Part shown: one piece after another, positions 63,661 through 64,000 of the stretch
Layout: each line of letters starts with the position of its first letter
Position numbering within the stretch: the stretch's first letter is position 1
Assembly: GCA_002717655.1 (NCBI GenBank)
Contig: PBAY01000040.1
Location: 49,931 to 113,930, forward strand
Length of the DNA: 64,000 nt
Origin: Phycisphaerae bacterium
GTDB lineage: Bacteria; Planctomycetota; Phycisphaerae; Phycisphaerales; SM1A02
Direction: 5' to 3'
The notes under the pieces: model-generated
What the model was told of the DNA's origin: nothing
Databases searched by the model: none
Seen by the model: only the letters and a program-made list of their open reading frames with translations
Translations under genes and position numbers: made by a program

Positions 63661-63732
63661 CTGGCCCGCCAAGACTTGAACTTGGAATGCCTGGATCAAA
63701 ACCAGGTGTGTTACCGATTACACCACGGGCCA
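63661..63732 (-). tRNA. tRNA-Gln (anticodon UUG)
   Basis: 72 nt on the minus strand: acceptor TGGCCCG / CGGGCCA, D-arm with GTGTAATCGGTAACAC, anticodon stem CCTGG / CCAGG with loop TTTTGAT (anticodon TTG), T-loop TTCAAGT, discriminator G. CCA is not encoded. It ends 30 bases before the glmU-like ATG, so the two may be co-transcribed. Confidence 0.93.
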
Positions 63733-64000
63733 AGGAAACATTGATTGTCGGTCCTGGGCCGCTGCCCCGGGGACCACCGAACTCGCGTCGTGCTTGTCAG
63801 ACAAGCAGGGAGACGCATCGAACTCGCGCGGTCTCGATCCGGTTTGTTGTTCATCAAGTGAACCCGGAGCGGCCACGTCTTTCACCTCCAGATGGTGCTG
63901 CACTATGGCGCCATCAAGTTTCCCATCGTCTCGCGTGGACGCACGGACAAACCCTACAGTTTATGGACGAGTGCAGTTCGCATAGGTGCGACGATACACA
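63733..64000. other. Unassigned 268 bases at the window end
   Basis: I see no coding frame I can support on either strand. The stretch contains a GGTCC...GGACC inverted repeat around 63750-63776 and a short CTTGTCTGACAAG dyad near 63797-63809. The tRNA-Gln promoter must lie here, but no clean -10/-35 pair stands out. Frames open to the edge on both strands are too short to judge. Confidence 0.3.

Noticed and set aside
63794..63985. Coding frame at the right window edge
   Set aside because: Several short frames overlap on both strands here, none with a ribosome site or recognisable product.

Overview
The window looks like chromosome from a planctomycete of the Phycisphaerae type. Five large exported proteins end in a dockerin-like tail (paired D-x-D-G-D-x-x-x-x-x-x-D-L/V-L repeats finishing in W-G-x-C-P). 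One protein ends in a PEP-CTERM-like tail (proline stretch, hydrophobic segment, RRRR). An ECF sigma factor is coupled to a TPR Ser/Thr kinase, and there are several small membrane zinc-ribbon proteins. The lineage call is inference; no rRNA gene is present. No prophage, insertion sequence or CRISPR array was seen.

Layout. 1-9.7 kb: the edge of a DUF819 membrane protein, a caspase-like (DUF6345-type) dockerin protein, a cluster of membrane zinc-ribbon proteins, preA, a repeat-built propeller protein and a lectin/LamG dockerin protein. 9.9-20.4 kb: a 1387-residue beta-helix/FG-GAP dockerin protein, the kinase-sigma pair, and small unknown genes, including a bare signal-peptide ORF that overlaps its neighbour and a 27-bp remnant of a dockerin gene end. 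20.4-27.0 kb: a minus-strand operon for reductive pyrimidine catabolism (dehydrogenase mmsA, beta-ureidopropionase, NCS1 permease, class III aminotransferase, dihydropyrimidinase). PreA at 5.7 kb supplies the first step. 27-33.5 kb: a glutamine-synthetase-like ligase, a PAL-like propeller, an epimerase broken by one amber codon, a ketopantoate reductase-like gene, tRNA-Arg(UCG) and fabI.

33.5-47.6 kb: a Cys-rich dockerin protein, a trypsin-like protease, a shortened MnmE-like GTPase overlapping coaX, folD with altered active-site residues, purC, a GH10-fold protein lacking both catalytic glutamates, a ComEA-like HhH protein, mfd, a PEP-CTERM protein, a membrane protein and a stand-alone TSCPD domain. 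47.6-58.1 kb: an eight-gene, almost gapless minus-strand operon with the MoxR-DUF58-DUF4381-VWA-VWA (Bat-type) core, headed by a double-thioredoxin protein and ending in a 1268-residue membrane-anchored protein. 58.1-63.7 kb: minus-strand housekeeping genes tRNA-Gln(UUG)-glmU(N-domain)-prs-rplY-pth-rpsF-ssb-rplI, closed by a strong hairpin terminator.

The observations most worth checking are: two coding sequences each cut by a single in-frame TAG while the frame stays open on both sides, one of them showing that two adjacent ORFs are halves of a duplicated zinc-ribbon membrane protein; FolD with K-to-Q, Q-to-H and D-to-E changes at the catalytic positions; the GH10-like pseudoenzyme; and the extended Bat-type operon.
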